NCBI RefSeq assembly: GCF_001723295.1
Contig: NZ_LPWD01000455.1
Coordinates: 1-54,751 of the forward strand
DNA length: 54,751 nt
DNA from: Methyloceanibacter marginalis
GTDB lineage: Bacteria; Pseudomonadota; Alphaproteobacteria; Rhizobiales; Methyloligellaceae
Direction of reading: 5' to 3'
Below are positions 1 to 8,186 of the stretch, in pieces. Under the pieces are notes generated by a model. That model saw only the letters and a list, made by a program, of their open reading frames with translations. It was not told the origin of the DNA and made no database searches. Both the position numbers and the translations under genes were made by a program. The number at the start of each line of letters is the position of its first letter. Position 1 is the stretch's first letter.

Positions 1-232
1 TAGTTCCTTGGTCCGCTGCCCATTGTCACCCCCATAGCAAGCTCCGACCCGCACTATAGCACAGCCTTGGCGAGTACGCGTGCTGGAGATGATGGGTGAC
101 CGGACCACCGTCGACTCTCAGCCTTTACGACATTTCTGACAAAGAGACACCTCGCGGTAAGAAGTTTTCCGTACCCAGCCACTTGAAGGAGAGTGACGCG
201 ACACACGGAAAGGCGGCGCCCTATTGTATGCA

Positions 233-1789
233 ATGAATTTCTATATTCGGCACTTCGCCCGGAACCATAAGGGGAGCGTCGCTCTCCTTTTTGCCCTTTC
301 TCTTATCCCGATCCTCCTCGCGATCGGCGCCGCTGTGGACTACGGACGCGCGCTTGCCGCGCGCGAGCGAATGGCCGACGCGGCGGACGCCGCCGCGCTG
401 GCCATCGGCTCATGGACCGGGCTTTCTGAAGCCGAGCTCGAGGCCAGAGCCCAGCACTACTTCAACGCCAACTTCCCTAAGTCATCGCTAGGCACTGCAC
501 GGGCACTGAAGGTGTCATTCTCAGGTGACGATATCCACGTGGAGGTGTCGGGGTCGCTACCGACTACCTTCATGGGCCTCGCTAATATCAATTCCCTGGA
601 CGTCGGTGCGACCAGCGTCGTCACGAAGAAGCAACGAAATCTTGAGCTTGCGCTTGTCCTCGACACCACCGGCTCGATGGGTCAACGGGGTAAGATGCAG
701 GCAATGCAGAGTGCTGCGAAAACGATGGTCCAGGACCTGTTCAAAGGCAAATCTGACTCGGAGACACTCAGGATTGGCGTGGTGCCATTTTCAGGCGCGG
801 TGAATGTCGGCGCGGATAATCTTGATTCCGGCTGGATCGATACGCGCACATATCCGCATATGTCGAGTGTCGCCAAAGAGGACTTTGATTTTAGAAACGG
901 CGAAAGTGCGCTGACGCTCTACGACGATCTCAGGAATCGCGAGTGGGCTGGGTGTGTCCGCGAACGCGCCGAACCGTACGAATTGACGGACGACCCGCCC
1001 GGCAGTGCCGCCGCGACGAAGTGGGCGCCCTACTTCGCTCCCGACGAACAGGACACCTACTCCTCCAGCAACGACTACCTCGACGACGGCAATGCAGGCG
1101 CGTGTAAAGCGTCCGGCGGCTGGGGCTGGGGTGGCTGGGGCGGCGGCGGTTCCCCCGATCCGGAGGAATGCCAGCGCGATACATCAAAGTATAGCCGCGC
1201 GGTTGTGCGCAGCTCAAGCAAGGGCCCCGACTTCAACTGCCCGCCCCGCGCCGTGACGCCCCTTGTCGACAAACAGGGCCGGGTTATCTCGGCCGTTGAG
1301 CAGCTACAGCCGGAGGGCAGTACCGTGATACCGGCAGGGCTGCTTTGGGGTTGGCGACTGCTCTCACCGGGAGAGCCTTTTACGGAAGGGGCCCCCTACG
1401 GCGGCGAGAAATGGGTTAAGGCAATCGTGCTGCTCACAGATGGCCAGAACGACGTCGGAGGTGGCGGCAACGGCCACAACAATTCCTTCTACAACGCCTT
1501 CGGCTTTGCTGCTTGCTGCGGCAACGCCGGCCATCTGGGCTCGAAGAGCGGAAACAGAACGGAGCAGACGCTCAATAACAAGACATCCGAGGTGTGCAAC
1601 GCCATCAAGGAGAAGGACATCCTGCTTTATACGATCGGGTTCCAGGTGCACGACTCGACGACGCAGCAGCTGTTGAGGAACTGCGCCTCAAAGCCCGACA
1701 TGTATTACAATTCGCCTTCTAACGCACAGCTCGCCACAGTGTTTAAAGAGATTACGCAAGGACTCAGTGAGTTGCGCATCGCCCAATAG
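233..1789 (+). CDS. TadG-like pilus-assembly protein with vWA domain
   Basis: A TadE/TadG-type protein of about 518 residues, expected to be an envelope protein of the Flp/Tad pilus apparatus. The N-terminus has the short basic head (FARNHKGSVAL) followed by one hydrophobic segment (LLFALSLIPILLAIGAAVDY) and the DYGRA/ADAAALA pattern of the TadE/G pseudopilin family. A von Willebrand A domain follows: the MIDAS motif DTTGSMG lies near residue 145 and a second LTDGQND near residue 400. Between them is a Gly/Trp-rich low-complexity insert (about residues 295-310). ATG at 233 is chosen; an in-frame TTG at 224 gives three more residues. No other tad genes are visible, so this may be a stand-alone TadG paralogue. 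The domain assignment is firm; the substrate or partner is not known. Confidence 0.85.
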   Translation: MNFYIRHFARNHKGSVALLFALSLIPILLAIGAAVDYGRALAARERMADAADAAALAIGSWTGLSEAELEARAQHYFNANFPKSSLGTARALKVSFSGDDIHVEVSGSLPTTFMGLANINSLDVGATSVVTKKQRNLELALVLDTTGSMGQRGKMQAMQSAAKTMVQDLFKGKSDSETLRIGVVPFSGAVNVGADNLDSGWIDTRTYPHMSSVAKEDFDFRNGESALTLYDDLRNREWAGCVRERAEPYELTDDPPGSAAATKWAPYFAPDEQDTYSSSNDYLDDGNAGACKASGGWGWGGWGGGGSPDPEECQRDTSKYSRAVVRSSSKGPDFNCPPRAVTPLVDKQGRVISAVEQLQPEGSTVIPAGLLWGWRLLSPGEPFTEGAPYGGEKWVKAIVLLTDGQNDVGGGGNGHNNSFYNAFGFAACCGNAGHLGSKSGNRTEQTLNNKTSEVCNAIKEKDILLYTIGFQVHDSTTQQLLRNCASKPDMYYNSPSNAQLATVFKEITQGLSELRIAQ

Positions 1790-1792
1790 CAC

Positions 1793-1978
1793 ATGCGGGC
1801 GGTCCGACATCACGCCCCGCGTGCCAAACGCTGGCGATACGGGGGAGCTCTCATCTCCGCCGTCGTACTCGCATTATTACCAGTTGACGCGCATGCCGGC
1901 CTTGCCGCCGCGATCGGCACCTCCGTCGCCAACCTTGGCGCCCACCGAGGTCCCTCAACGAAATTGGATTCGTTCTGA
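1793..1978 (+). CDS. possible small exported protein
   Basis: A 61-codon ORF starting 3 bases after the TadG-like stop. It has a basic start, a hydrophobic stretch (ISAVVLALLPVDAHAGLA) that resembles a cleavable signal peptide, and a short tail. There is no clear Shine-Dalgarno sequence, though coupling to the preceding stop is possible. I do not recognise a family. It could be a chance ORF. Confidence 0.3.
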   Translation: MRAVRHHAPRAKRWRYGGALISAVVLALLPVDAHAGLAAAIGTSVANLGAHRGPSTKLDSF

Positions 1979-2106
1979 ATGGGGAAGGCCAGCAACAAGT
2001 ATGATCGCGGCCACGGCGCGCCGGCTACCTCCGAGAGGCCAAGCGGGTTGCTAAGCCGCTAGCGCCGCGGCCTGCGCCAGTTCGTCCTCGTCCAGGTTTC
2101 AGATGG

Positions 2107-2586
2107 TCATGCTGCCAAGTTGTCGGCGGCGATAGCGTATGCGCCGGCGGATGCGAACGGCGCTAGGGCACTCACAACCGCTGCGGCAGGCGCAACAAAG
2201 GCCCGAAGCCGAGGCTCCGAGCCTTTCAGTTGTCGCTCAAATCTCTTTGCTAGACCTACTTGGAAAAGGTCTGCTCGAAAGGCTTGAGCGTTCCGCACCA
2301 TGTCGGTATACATCTCGCCGAGCTTGGTCATCTGAGCAATATGGGCCTCGAAGGCCTTCTTGGCATATTGCGACTGGATCTCGACGGCCTGCTCGAAAGA
2401 CTTCACGCCAAGCAATTGCTCGAAGGTCCGGGTAGCATCCTCGAAAGTCTTTTTCGAGTAGCCTGTCATCTCAGCGGTCACGGCCTGGACGCCCTTGGTC
2501 ACTTCTTGGTAGGAGCGGGTGGAATTATCCAAGCTCTGCTTGCTTGCCTTTTGAACTTCGTCACTAAATTTTTGATGCTCAGTCAT
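2107..2586 (-). CDS. phasin family protein
   Basis: Phasins coat polyhydroxyalkanoate granules in the cytoplasm and control their size and number. This 159-residue protein has the phasin pattern: an amphipathic, Ala/Lys/Gln-rich helical body with the conserved block FEQLLGVKSFEQAVEIQSQY near residues 55-75, then KKAFEAHIAQMTKLGEMY. The C-terminus is Ala-rich and hydrophobic (VAPAAAVVSALAPFASAGAY), fitting granule binding. The start at MTEHQKF is chosen because AAAGGAAAT lies just upstream on the minus strand; the frame continues 15 codons further without support. Two TTGCAnTGCA repeats 60-100 bp upstream suggest control by a PhaR-type regulator. It stands alone, unlinked to PHA synthase genes in this window. 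Confidence 0.88.
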   Translation of the reverse strand: MTEHQKFSDEVQKASKQSLDNSTRSYQEVTKGVQAVTAEMTGYSKKTFEDATRTFEQLLGVKSFEQAVEIQSQYAKKAFEAHIAQMTKLGEMYTDMVRNAQAFRADLFQVGLAKRFERQLKGSEPRLRAFVAPAAAVVSALAPFASAGAYAIAADNLAA

Positions 2587-2642
2587 CTCTGATTTCCTTT
2601 CAGGGCGGCCTTTGCGGCCTATTTCAATCACCTTCTAGACTT

Positions 2643-2686
2643 AATGTTGCACTGCACAAAAAACAAGACCACAATGTTGCAATGCA
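2643..2686. promoter_or_regulatory. paired TGCA repeats upstream of phasin (putative PhaR operator)
   Basis: AATGTTGCACTGCA (2643-2656) recurs as AATGTTGCAATGCA (2673-2686), exactly 30 bp apart, about three helical turns, 57-100 bp upstream of the phasin start. TGC/GCA-rich sites are what PhaR-type regulators bind at phasin promoters in other alphaproteobacteria. The assignment to PhaR is inference; the repeat itself is plain. Confidence 0.5.
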
Positions 2687-2910
2687 GCATAATTGCGCAG
2701 CCCAAGATAGCTTGAGGTTGTGCGAACCCATTTTGTGATGGGTTCCGTCTGTTAGGCAGCGAGACGAGGGATGCTACAAAAGGCAAATAGTCCCCGAGGC
2801 CCAAGCCCGTATTGACCAGGATCAAACCTTAGGCCCAGTCTGCAGAACGTACCTTTTAGCGTGCCCGCCGGCCGCGGAGGTGAGGCGGTGCACTACGCCC
2901 TGGCTGAAAT

Positions 2911-2988
2911 CGCGCCCCGGAGGGCCTCAAGCCGACCCGCTACTCGATCCACGTCAATGGACCGTGGTGCATCACATTTGAGTTCGAC
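2911..2988 (+). pseudogene. HigB/RelE-like toxin remnant
   Basis: A short open stretch reads ...APEGLKPTRYSIHVNGPWCITFEF, resembling the central beta-sheet of HigB/RelE-type toxins (family pattern: YSI-N-W-I-F). There is no start codon, a stop lies just upstream (2905), and the frame runs directly into an IS110-like segment. No antitoxin gene follows. Best read as a fragment truncated by insertion or deletion. Confidence 0.4.
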
Positions 2989-3087
2989 GGCGTTGATGTT
3001 CAGGTCGTCGGGCTTGACTTCGCGAAGAACGCGTTTCGGGTCCGCGGCATCCTGATTGCCGGGAGCGCGCCAACTAAAAGCCGTTAA
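2989..3087 (+). mobile_element. IS110-type transposase N-terminal fragment
   Basis: In the same frame as the toxin remnant, the sequence reads DVQVVGLDFAKNAFRVRG, matching the start of IS110-family transposases (pattern VGxDxAKNxFxVHG, with the DEDD-nuclease Asp). It ends at TAA 3085-3087 after about 33 codons, far short of the usual 300-plus residues. The 3' end overlaps the end of the SnoaL-like gene on the other strand by 14 bases. Too short for certainty. Confidence 0.35.
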
Positions 3088-3523
3088 TGGGGGTCACCAA
3101 ACCCACTTGCTGAAGCAAAGCGAGCGCGTCGTAGTTGACCCACGACTCTACAATCCTGCCGTCGGCGATGCAGTTGAGGTCCATACCCGTATAGGTCACG
3201 GTCCTGCCGGTCGGAGCCGCGCCGAGGAACGACCCAAGATGCGTACCGGCCGCCGAGAACCGCGTCCAGACAAGGTCGCGCTCCGCCATTTGCTCTTCGA
3301 CGGCATACTGCAGGTCCGGGAAAGCGTCCCGGAATAGCCTGACCGCCTGCTTGATGCCCTCGACACCGACCACCCGTGATGGCTCGGGCCCACGGGCCAC
3401 GTGGTCGACGTAATCCGGCGCATAAAGTTCATCGGCGACGCCAAGGTCGCCGGCGCCCCACATCTCGAGCAGCACGCGGCGCCCTATGAGTTGGTTTGCA
3501 GCAAGCGTCGCTTCGTCGGTCAT
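3074..3523 (-). CDS. SnoaL-like ester cyclase family protein
   Basis: A 149-residue protein of the SnoaL-like / nuclear-transport-factor-2 fold. The family includes polyketide cyclases, but most chromosomal members have no known substrate. Visible pattern: N-terminal helix, then LYAPDYVDHVARGPEPSRVVG, then GIKQAVRLFRDAFPDLQY and WTRFSAAGTHLGSFLGAAPTGR, and the closing IVESWVNYDALALLQQVG. All are typical of this family and the length is normal. ATG at 3523 is the natural start. It has no functional link to its neighbours and lies convergent with the toxin/IS110 fragments. Confidence 0.8.
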   Translation of the reverse strand: MTDEATLAANQLIGRRVLLEMWGAGDLGVADELYAPDYVDHVARGPEPSRVVGVEGIKQAVRLFRDAFPDLQYAVEEQMAERDLVWTRFSAAGTHLGSFLGAAPTGRTVTYTGMDLNCIADGRIVESWVNYDALALLQQVGLVTPINGF

Positions 3524-3694
3524 AGCCTGGTCCTATTTTCGCCCTGCACGATCGGCTGGTTGCCGATGAACTCGCGCAGGTTTCGCCGGTGCAATAATTT
3601 TTTCTTGGGAGCCAGATGCTGGATCTTGATTATCACTTGAGCAGTTATAGCTCAGCAAGTTGTAGCTACCCCCTTAAGCATAGGAGACCTCCCC

Positions 3695-4042
3695 ATGTTG
3701 AAGCGCACCTTCGCCACTGCTGCTTTGGTCGTCGCCCTGTCAGCCGACGCTGCCTTGGCCGCAGCGAGCGATTTTGTCGGCAAATACGAGACCACGGATA
3801 CGGATGGCAAACCGATGGAGATCACGCTCGCCGAAAATGGCGCCGCTACCGGAAAGCGAGCCGACGAAAGTCTGACTGGAAACTGGAAAACAGCGAAAAA
3901 GAACGACAACATTGCCGTGATCCGATGGAAGGACGGCTGGGTCAGCAGGATCACAAAGTCGGGGGATGCTTACAGCAAAGTCGCCTTCAAGAAGGGAAAG
4001 CCTGACGAGGCAAAGAAGTCCGATATCACTAAGGTCGAATAG
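3695..4042 (+). CDS. small exported protein of unknown function
   Basis: A 115-residue protein with a clear Sec signal peptide (KRT...AALVVALSADAALAA, cleavage probably around residue 22). The mature part of about 93 residues is rich in Lys, Asp and Thr, with KYETTDTDGKPMEITLAENG and WKDGWVSRI stretches suggesting a small beta-rich periplasmic domain. I recognise no named family. The start is supported by GGAGA (3682-3686) upstream. A GC-rich hairpin about 90 bp beyond the stop could end the transcript. Confidence 0.7.
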   Translation: MLKRTFATAALVVALSADAALAAASDFVGKYETTDTDGKPMEITLAENGAATGKRADESLTGNWKTAKKNDNIAVIRWKDGWVSRITKSGDAYSKVAFKKGKPDEAKKSDITKVE

Positions 4043-4131
4043 AAACGGTAAGGCTAGGGATGGCGAGGAGGGTGAGTCGCACCTGGGCGGACATCCGGTC
4101 GTGAAGCCTACTCGTGCTCTTTGATGGGCAG

Positions 4132-4154
4132 GCGGGACGGCGGGTTCGTCCCGC
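4132..4154 (+). terminator. GC-rich hairpin, possible terminator
   Basis: GCGGGAC (4132-4138) and GTCCCGC (4148-4154) form a perfect 7-bp stem with a 9-base loop, downstream of the exported-protein gene ending at 4042. The T-run after it is weak (TTCTC), so intrinsic termination is uncertain. Confidence 0.35.
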
Positions 4155-4284
4155 TTCTCGCCGCCACGACGCGAGCCGCACGGAGGCGGCGCAAATTGAT
4201 TCCTCATGGCTAAGGTCGCGCAAGATCTCGTTAACCAAATTGGGCGGAAGATACGACGAGCAACGCAGCCTGGAGAACCCTTCG

Positions 4285-4500
4285 ATGGTAAGCACGCCCG
4301 AGTATGGGGACGACGTGGAGCCCACGCATTTGTCCTGGCTGGATCTGCCTTTAGCGACGCGAGAGCCCATGACCGTCAAGGATGCCAACGAGGCCCGCAA
4401 GGCCCTACGAGCTCTCGATACCCGTACTCCCATACAGAGAATGCTGGGCGAACCGCCTCTTTGGCGCAGCGCCCTAGCACAGAAGGGCCTTGTCGACTGA
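4285..4500 (+). CDS. possible small cytoplasmic protein
   Basis: A 71-codon ORF with GGAG (4269-4272) ahead of ATG 4285. The product contains a Lys/Arg-Ala helix (VKDANEARKALRAL) and ends ALAQKGLVD. The composition looks protein-like rather than random, but I recognise no family. A longer in-frame start at 4114 exists without a good ribosome site. Confidence 0.35.
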   Translation: MVSTPEYGDDVEPTHLSWLDLPLATREPMTVKDANEARKALRALDTRTPIQRMLGEPPLWRSALAQKGLVD

Positions 4501-4516
4501 TGCTTGCTCACGCGGC

Positions 4517-4837
4517 CTAGGCCGGAGCCCGGTCCGCAATGGAACCGCCGCGTGAAGCCCGGCCTTGCGCCCGCATCGGAGGCGCCGTCTCCGAACTGAC
4601 CGGTGTAGGCGCGCTGAGAATCTCGCCCCAGACGTAGTCAGTCGACTCGAAGCCTAGCCGGGACCCCCCGCAGCGATCCGCTTTCTGGCTCCCGTAGCCG
4701 GACGCAACCCCTGCCGTCTCGTCCGCCGGCACGAACACCACGCCTGCATCCTCCAAGATCTCCTGCAGGTGCCCCAAGGTGTCGGCTCTGGCACCAGCAC
4801 CTTTCTCGAACCGGCTCACCGTATTCGGCGGACGCCC
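4517..4837 (-). pseudogene. XRE-family regulator, truncated
   Basis: The frame reads PNTVSRFEKGAGARADTLG then LQEILEDAGVVFVPADE. This is the second half of the small XRE helix-turn-helix regulators common in Hyphomicrobiales, whose full form begins roughly 30 residues earlier with LLGWSQ...LA..AGV. Here a TAG sits just upstream (about 4838-4840) and the first helix is absent from this frame, so the gene is broken at its 5' end. The tail after VPADE is also unlike the usual G-V-R-L ending. It is related in sequence to the repressor-like relic at 7278-7591 and marks the left edge of the phage-derived segment. Confidence 0.55.
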
Positions 4838-5026
4838 GCTCTATCCCCGTCTCCTAGTACAGTTGCGCAAATTGGGTTCGTTTTTCAGACGACACTCCTG
4901 AAGTAGCACACTCCAAAACTACAATTATAAGTTGTAACTGAAGCTCATACGATTTGGCGTGTTGGAACGAATCACGTGCCTCGACAACCTCTGCGCATGA
5001 TCCACAAAACCTCAGGGAGAGTGTCG

Positions 5027-5552
5027 ATGGCATCAAGCAAACAGATTGCAGCAAACAAAGCGAACGCGAAGAAGAGCACCGGACCAAAGACGGAAGCCGG
5101 GAAATCGTGCTCCAGCATGAACGCGCTTACGCACGGCTTGACGGCGAAGACCGTCTTAATTCTCGGCGAGAGCGGCGACAGCTTCGAGGCACTCCGCGCG
5201 GCGCTGAGGAGGAGTATCAGCCCCTTGGTGCCGTCAAGGCGGAGCTTCTAGGGCATCTCCTCGCTCTCCTTTGGCGCCTCCGCCGCGGACCCCTCTTCGA
5301 GGCCGCAATTATCGCGGCTCGCTTCGCCGACGTTGCGGCGCGCGATGAGAGTGACGACGTATGCCGCATTGAACTGGGCGACGCCTGATCCACGACGCGA
5401 GCGACAACGACGCCCTCGGAAAACTTACGCAACGCGAGGTCCGGCTGACGAGGGAGGTCGAGAAGACGTTGAAGATGCTGCGTGAGCTCCATGAAGAGAG
5501 AGCCGCGGCCGCGTCACCCGCGACTTCGGAGCCCCGGCAGTCGGCGGCGTAA
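5027..5552 (+). CDS. phage-associated protein of the STGPxTxxGK...NAxxHGL family (two frameshifts)
   Basis: Reads MASSKQIAANKANAKKSTGP, then TEAGK...SSMNALTHGLTAK and an EALRAAL block. It continues one base out of frame (near 5205) as EEYQPLGAVKAELLGHLLAL with an LLWRLRR segment. A second shift near 5385 leads into LTQREVRLTREVEKTLKMLR and a stop at 5552. Joined, it is about 174 residues with a basic N-terminus and a helical body. Proteins with this N-terminal signature are frequent in Hyphomicrobiales, often near phage genes, and have no established function. CAGGGAGA upstream supports ATG 5027. Both shifts equal the loss of one base, so the true gene may be intact. Confidence 0.6.
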
Positions 5553-5610
5553 TCTCATCCCGACGCATGCCACCTGAGAACGTCAAGCAAGATGGCGAAA
5601 GCAGCAGCCA

Positions 5611-5886
5611 ATGCGTAGACGAAGCAAACGCGGGTCGAGGGGCGCCGCACCACGAGCCCATGCGAGCCGCGACTTCGTCGAGGCGCTGGAGGCCGAGTAT
5701 GCGCAGCACGGCCAGCGAGCGATCACCAAGCTGAGATTGAGACGCCCAGAAGCCTTCCTCCGCCTTGTGGCTGACATTGGTCGCCAGAGTTCTCAGGCCG
5801 ATGCGCAAAGCGGGGATGCATTCGGAAAGTTGCTGGAGATGATTAGCGATGGACGCGGACGTGAGTTGGCAGAAAGCCTGGGCTGA
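5611..5886 (+). CDS. terminase small-subunit-like protein
   Basis: A 91-residue basic protein immediately upstream of the large terminase, overlapping its start by 38 bases. The core RDFVEALEAEYAQHGQRAIT and RRPEAFLRLVADIG resembles short proteins that precede terminase large subunits in alphaproteobacterial prophages (pattern FhxALxxDFxxHGxxhIxxh...PxxYLxhhA). The presumed role is DNA recognition for packaging. The assignment rests on position and this pattern; direct similarity to a characterised TerS is not claimed. Confidence 0.55.
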   Translation: MRRRSKRGSRGAAPRAHASRDFVEALEAEYAQHGQRAITKLRLRRPEAFLRLVADIGRQSSQADAQSGDAFGKLLEMISDGRGRELAESLG

Positions 5887-7232
5887 GAGCAGAGACGACC
5901 CGCTGCGGTTTGTGACCGGCGTCCTAGGGGCGCAGCCGGAGCCGTGGCAGTCGCAAGCTCTAGAGGCCATCGGGAAGCACGACCGCGTCTCGATCCGCTC
6001 CGGACACGGCGTCGGCAAAACGACGCTTCAGGCGTGGCTCGTGTTATGGTTCATGCTGACGCGCTCAAGCTGCAAGATCCCCGTTGCGGCGAACTCACAA
6101 AGTCAGCTGAGGGACACGATCTGGCCCGAGATCGCCAAGTGGCACAGAAAACTTCCGGCGCCACTGAGGGAGAAGATCGAAGTCCAAGCTGAACGCGTCG
6201 TCTTGCTGACCAACCCCGAGGGCTCGTTTGCGGTGAGACGCACCGCCTCGAAAGATAACCCCGAGGCTCTGCAGGGTTTCCACGCCGACAACTTGCTGTT
6301 CCTGATCGACGAGGCCTCCGGGATCGACGACGTTGTCTTCGAAGTGGGCTTAGGTGCCCTCTCGCGCCCGGCGCGAAGGTTGTCCTAGCGGGCAACCCCA
6401 CGCGTTCGTCTGGCTTCTTCCACGACACCCACCACTCGCAGAGGGATCGGTGGCACGCGATGCACGTCAGCTGCCTCGATGTGCCGAGGGCGCAGGGGCA
6501 CATCGAGGACATCCGAGCGAAATACGGCGAGGATTCAAACCAATGGCGCGTCAGGGTTCTTGGGGAATTCCCGACGGCTGACGATGACACCGTCATGCCG
6601 CTGGAGCTGGTGCTCGCAGCCGTTGACCGCGACGTGATGCCTCTTTCTAGTTACATCCCGATTTGGGGATTGGATGTCGCTCGCTTCGGTGACGACTCAA
6701 GTGCACTTGCGAAGCGACAAGCGAACAAGCTGCTCGAGCCGGTCAAGAGGTGGCGTAACAAGGACAGCATTCAACTGACGGCGTAGTTGAGCAGGAGTAC
6801 AACGCCGCGCCCCACGATATGAAGCCGCACGTTATCCTCATCGACATCATCGGCCTCGGTGCCGGCGTCTACGACCAGTGCAAAGTGCGCGGCCTACCCG
6901 TGAGAGGGATCAATGTCGGTGAGACTGCGCCCACTCGGGAGAACTGCATGCGGCTGCGTGATGAGCTGTGGTTCAAGGGTCGCGAGTGGTTTTCCGACAG
7001 GGCGTGCTCCATCCCTAAGGACGACACGCTGATTGCTGAGCTGGTCTTGCCGACGTACAGCTACACCGCCGCCGGAAAAATCGTGGTTGAGGCGAAGTCC
7101 GACTTGAAGAAGCGAGGTGTCGCGTCACCAGACGCGGCAGACGCCTTCCTGCTGACATTCGCCACCCGCGATAAGAGCAAAGCCATGACGCCATACTTTG
7201 CCGAGACCCCTGAATCAAATTGGGCTGCCTAA
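5849..7232 (+). CDS. phage terminase large subunit (two frameshifts)
   Basis: Motor/nuclease that packages phage DNA. Segment one (5849 to about 6370) has the Walker A loop SGHGVGKTT near residue 52 and Walker B LLFLIDEAS near residue 150. Segment two continues after one missing base as GAKVVLAGNPTRSSGFFHDT, and holds the first nuclease Asp (WGLDVARFGDD). Segment three, after another missing base near 6780, reads VVEQEYNAAPHDMKPHVILI then DIIGLGAGVYD (second acidic site) and ends with SPDAADAFLLTF (third). The joined length of about 461 residues is normal for the family. All catalytic motifs are retained, which favours sequence error or very recent mutation over old decay. GGAG upstream supports ATG 5849. 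Confidence 0.85.
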
Positions 7233-7277
7233 GCGACCACTCCGACCAGTGGGCCGCGCTGCGGCGGCTGCAATTCC

Positions 7278-7591
7278 TTATCGGTCAGAGGGGCTAGAGA
7301 ATTTTGAGACGCGCTCCTCACCCACCCGATCAGGACGCGCGGGCTCAAGGGGTTTGGATGTTTCTGCGGAGACGAACCCCCGGCCCTTCCCTTCCGCAGG
7401 GATAAACTCGACACCTGCCGCCTCGAGCGCCTTCTGAACCTTCCAAACTGTTTCCGCGGAACCTCGTATCTCTCCCCGGACAGACTCCAATCGCCGGACC
7501 GTGGCGACGCCAACCGTAGCTGCGTCGGCAAGGTTGGTCTGGCTCCAGCCCAGGAGAGCTCGGCCCGCCCGAATTCAGCTGAAAAGATCAT
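7278..7591 (-). CDS. XRE-family repressor-like regulator (frameshifted at its start)
   Basis: A complete helix-turn-helix reading frame runs from IRAGRALLGWSQTNLADAAT through VGVATVRRLE and KVQKALEAAGVEFIPAEG. This is the canonical small XRE regulator of Hyphomicrobiales. The frame opens just after a TGA (7575-7577) with no ordinary start codon. One base out of phase, ATG 7589-7591 leads into FSAE, so a single missing base near 7575 would restore a roughly 100-residue protein. It is divergent from gp157 across a promoter/operator region, the position expected of a phage repressor. Confidence 0.6.
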
Positions 7592-7628
7592 GCCTGATCG
7601 TATCCATATCGAAATTGATCTAATCTAG

Positions 7629-7668
7629 TTGACAGAGGGCGTCTGAATGATATCATTGCGATCATATC
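7629..7668 (+). promoter_or_regulatory. phage promoter with palindromic operator over the -10
   Basis: TTGACA (7629-7634), 16 bases, then TATCAT (7651-7656) form a near-consensus sigma-70 promoter reading toward gp157 (start 7691). The imperfect palindrome GATATCATTGCGATCATATC (7649-7668, 8 of 10 positions symmetric) covers the -10. The XRE relic starts on the opposite strand about 60 bp to the left. Together this is the architecture of a repressor-controlled early promoter. Confidence 0.55.
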
Positions 7669-7690
7669 CGATCTAAAAAGGTCTAACCAA

Positions 7691-8170
7691 ATGAACCTTG
7701 CTATTGGAATTTCAGGCTACCTGGCCACGAGGGAGCGCTTGCTCAAGGCTTGGCCTGAACTAGACCCCGAAACTCTAACGGACACGTTGGAAGGAATCAG
7801 CGACCTCCCCGAGATGATAGCCGCCGTCATCCGCTCCGCGCTAGTGGATGAAGCTCTCCACGCCGGCCTCCGCGGCCGCCTCGAGGAGATGAGGGAGCGC
7901 CTCTCTCGCCTCGAGCTCCGCTTCAAGAAGAAGCGGGAACTGGCGCTAGAGGCGATGACCGAGGTCGGGCTCTCGAAACTCCAGCAGCCGGATTTCACCG
8001 CCTCGACCCGCCCCGGGACGCCATCCCTCGTGGTGGTCACCGAGGAGACAATCCCCCCAGCCTACTGGATCCCTCAGCCGCCGAAGCTCGACCGGCAGGC
8101 CGTGGTCAGCGAGCTGAAGCGCGGCGGCGCCATCGAGGCGCCCAACTCAGCAACCCGAAACCCGTTCTGA
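7691..8170 (+). CDS. Siphovirus Gp157-like protein
   Basis: A 159-residue protein of the Gp157 family, associated with phage early regions. It has an N-terminal helix, a long coiled region (EEMRERLSRLELRFKKKREL, about residues 65-90), then QQPDFTASTRPGTPSLVVV and the diagnostic IPPAYWIPQPPKLDRQAVVS. This C-terminal block is typical. AAAAAGG upstream supports ATG 7691. It is followed by the Rad52-like gene 16 bp downstream, so the two are probably one early operon controlled by the operator at 7649-7668. The family's molecular role is not settled; resistance of host cells to phage infection was originally proposed. Confidence 0.8.
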   Translation: MNLAIGISGYLATRERLLKAWPELDPETLTDTLEGISDLPEMIAAVIRSALVDEALHAGLRGRLEEMRERLSRLELRFKKKRELALEAMTEVGLSKLQQPDFTASTRPGTPSLVVVTEETIPPAYWIPQPPKLDRQAVVSELKRGGAIEAPNSATRNPF

Positions 8171-8186
8171 CCGTGAGGACCAAGTA

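Noticed and set aside
4029-4511. 160-residue minus-strand open frame
   Set aside because: Arg/Ser-rich shadow composition, no ribosome site, overlaps two better candidates on the plus strand.
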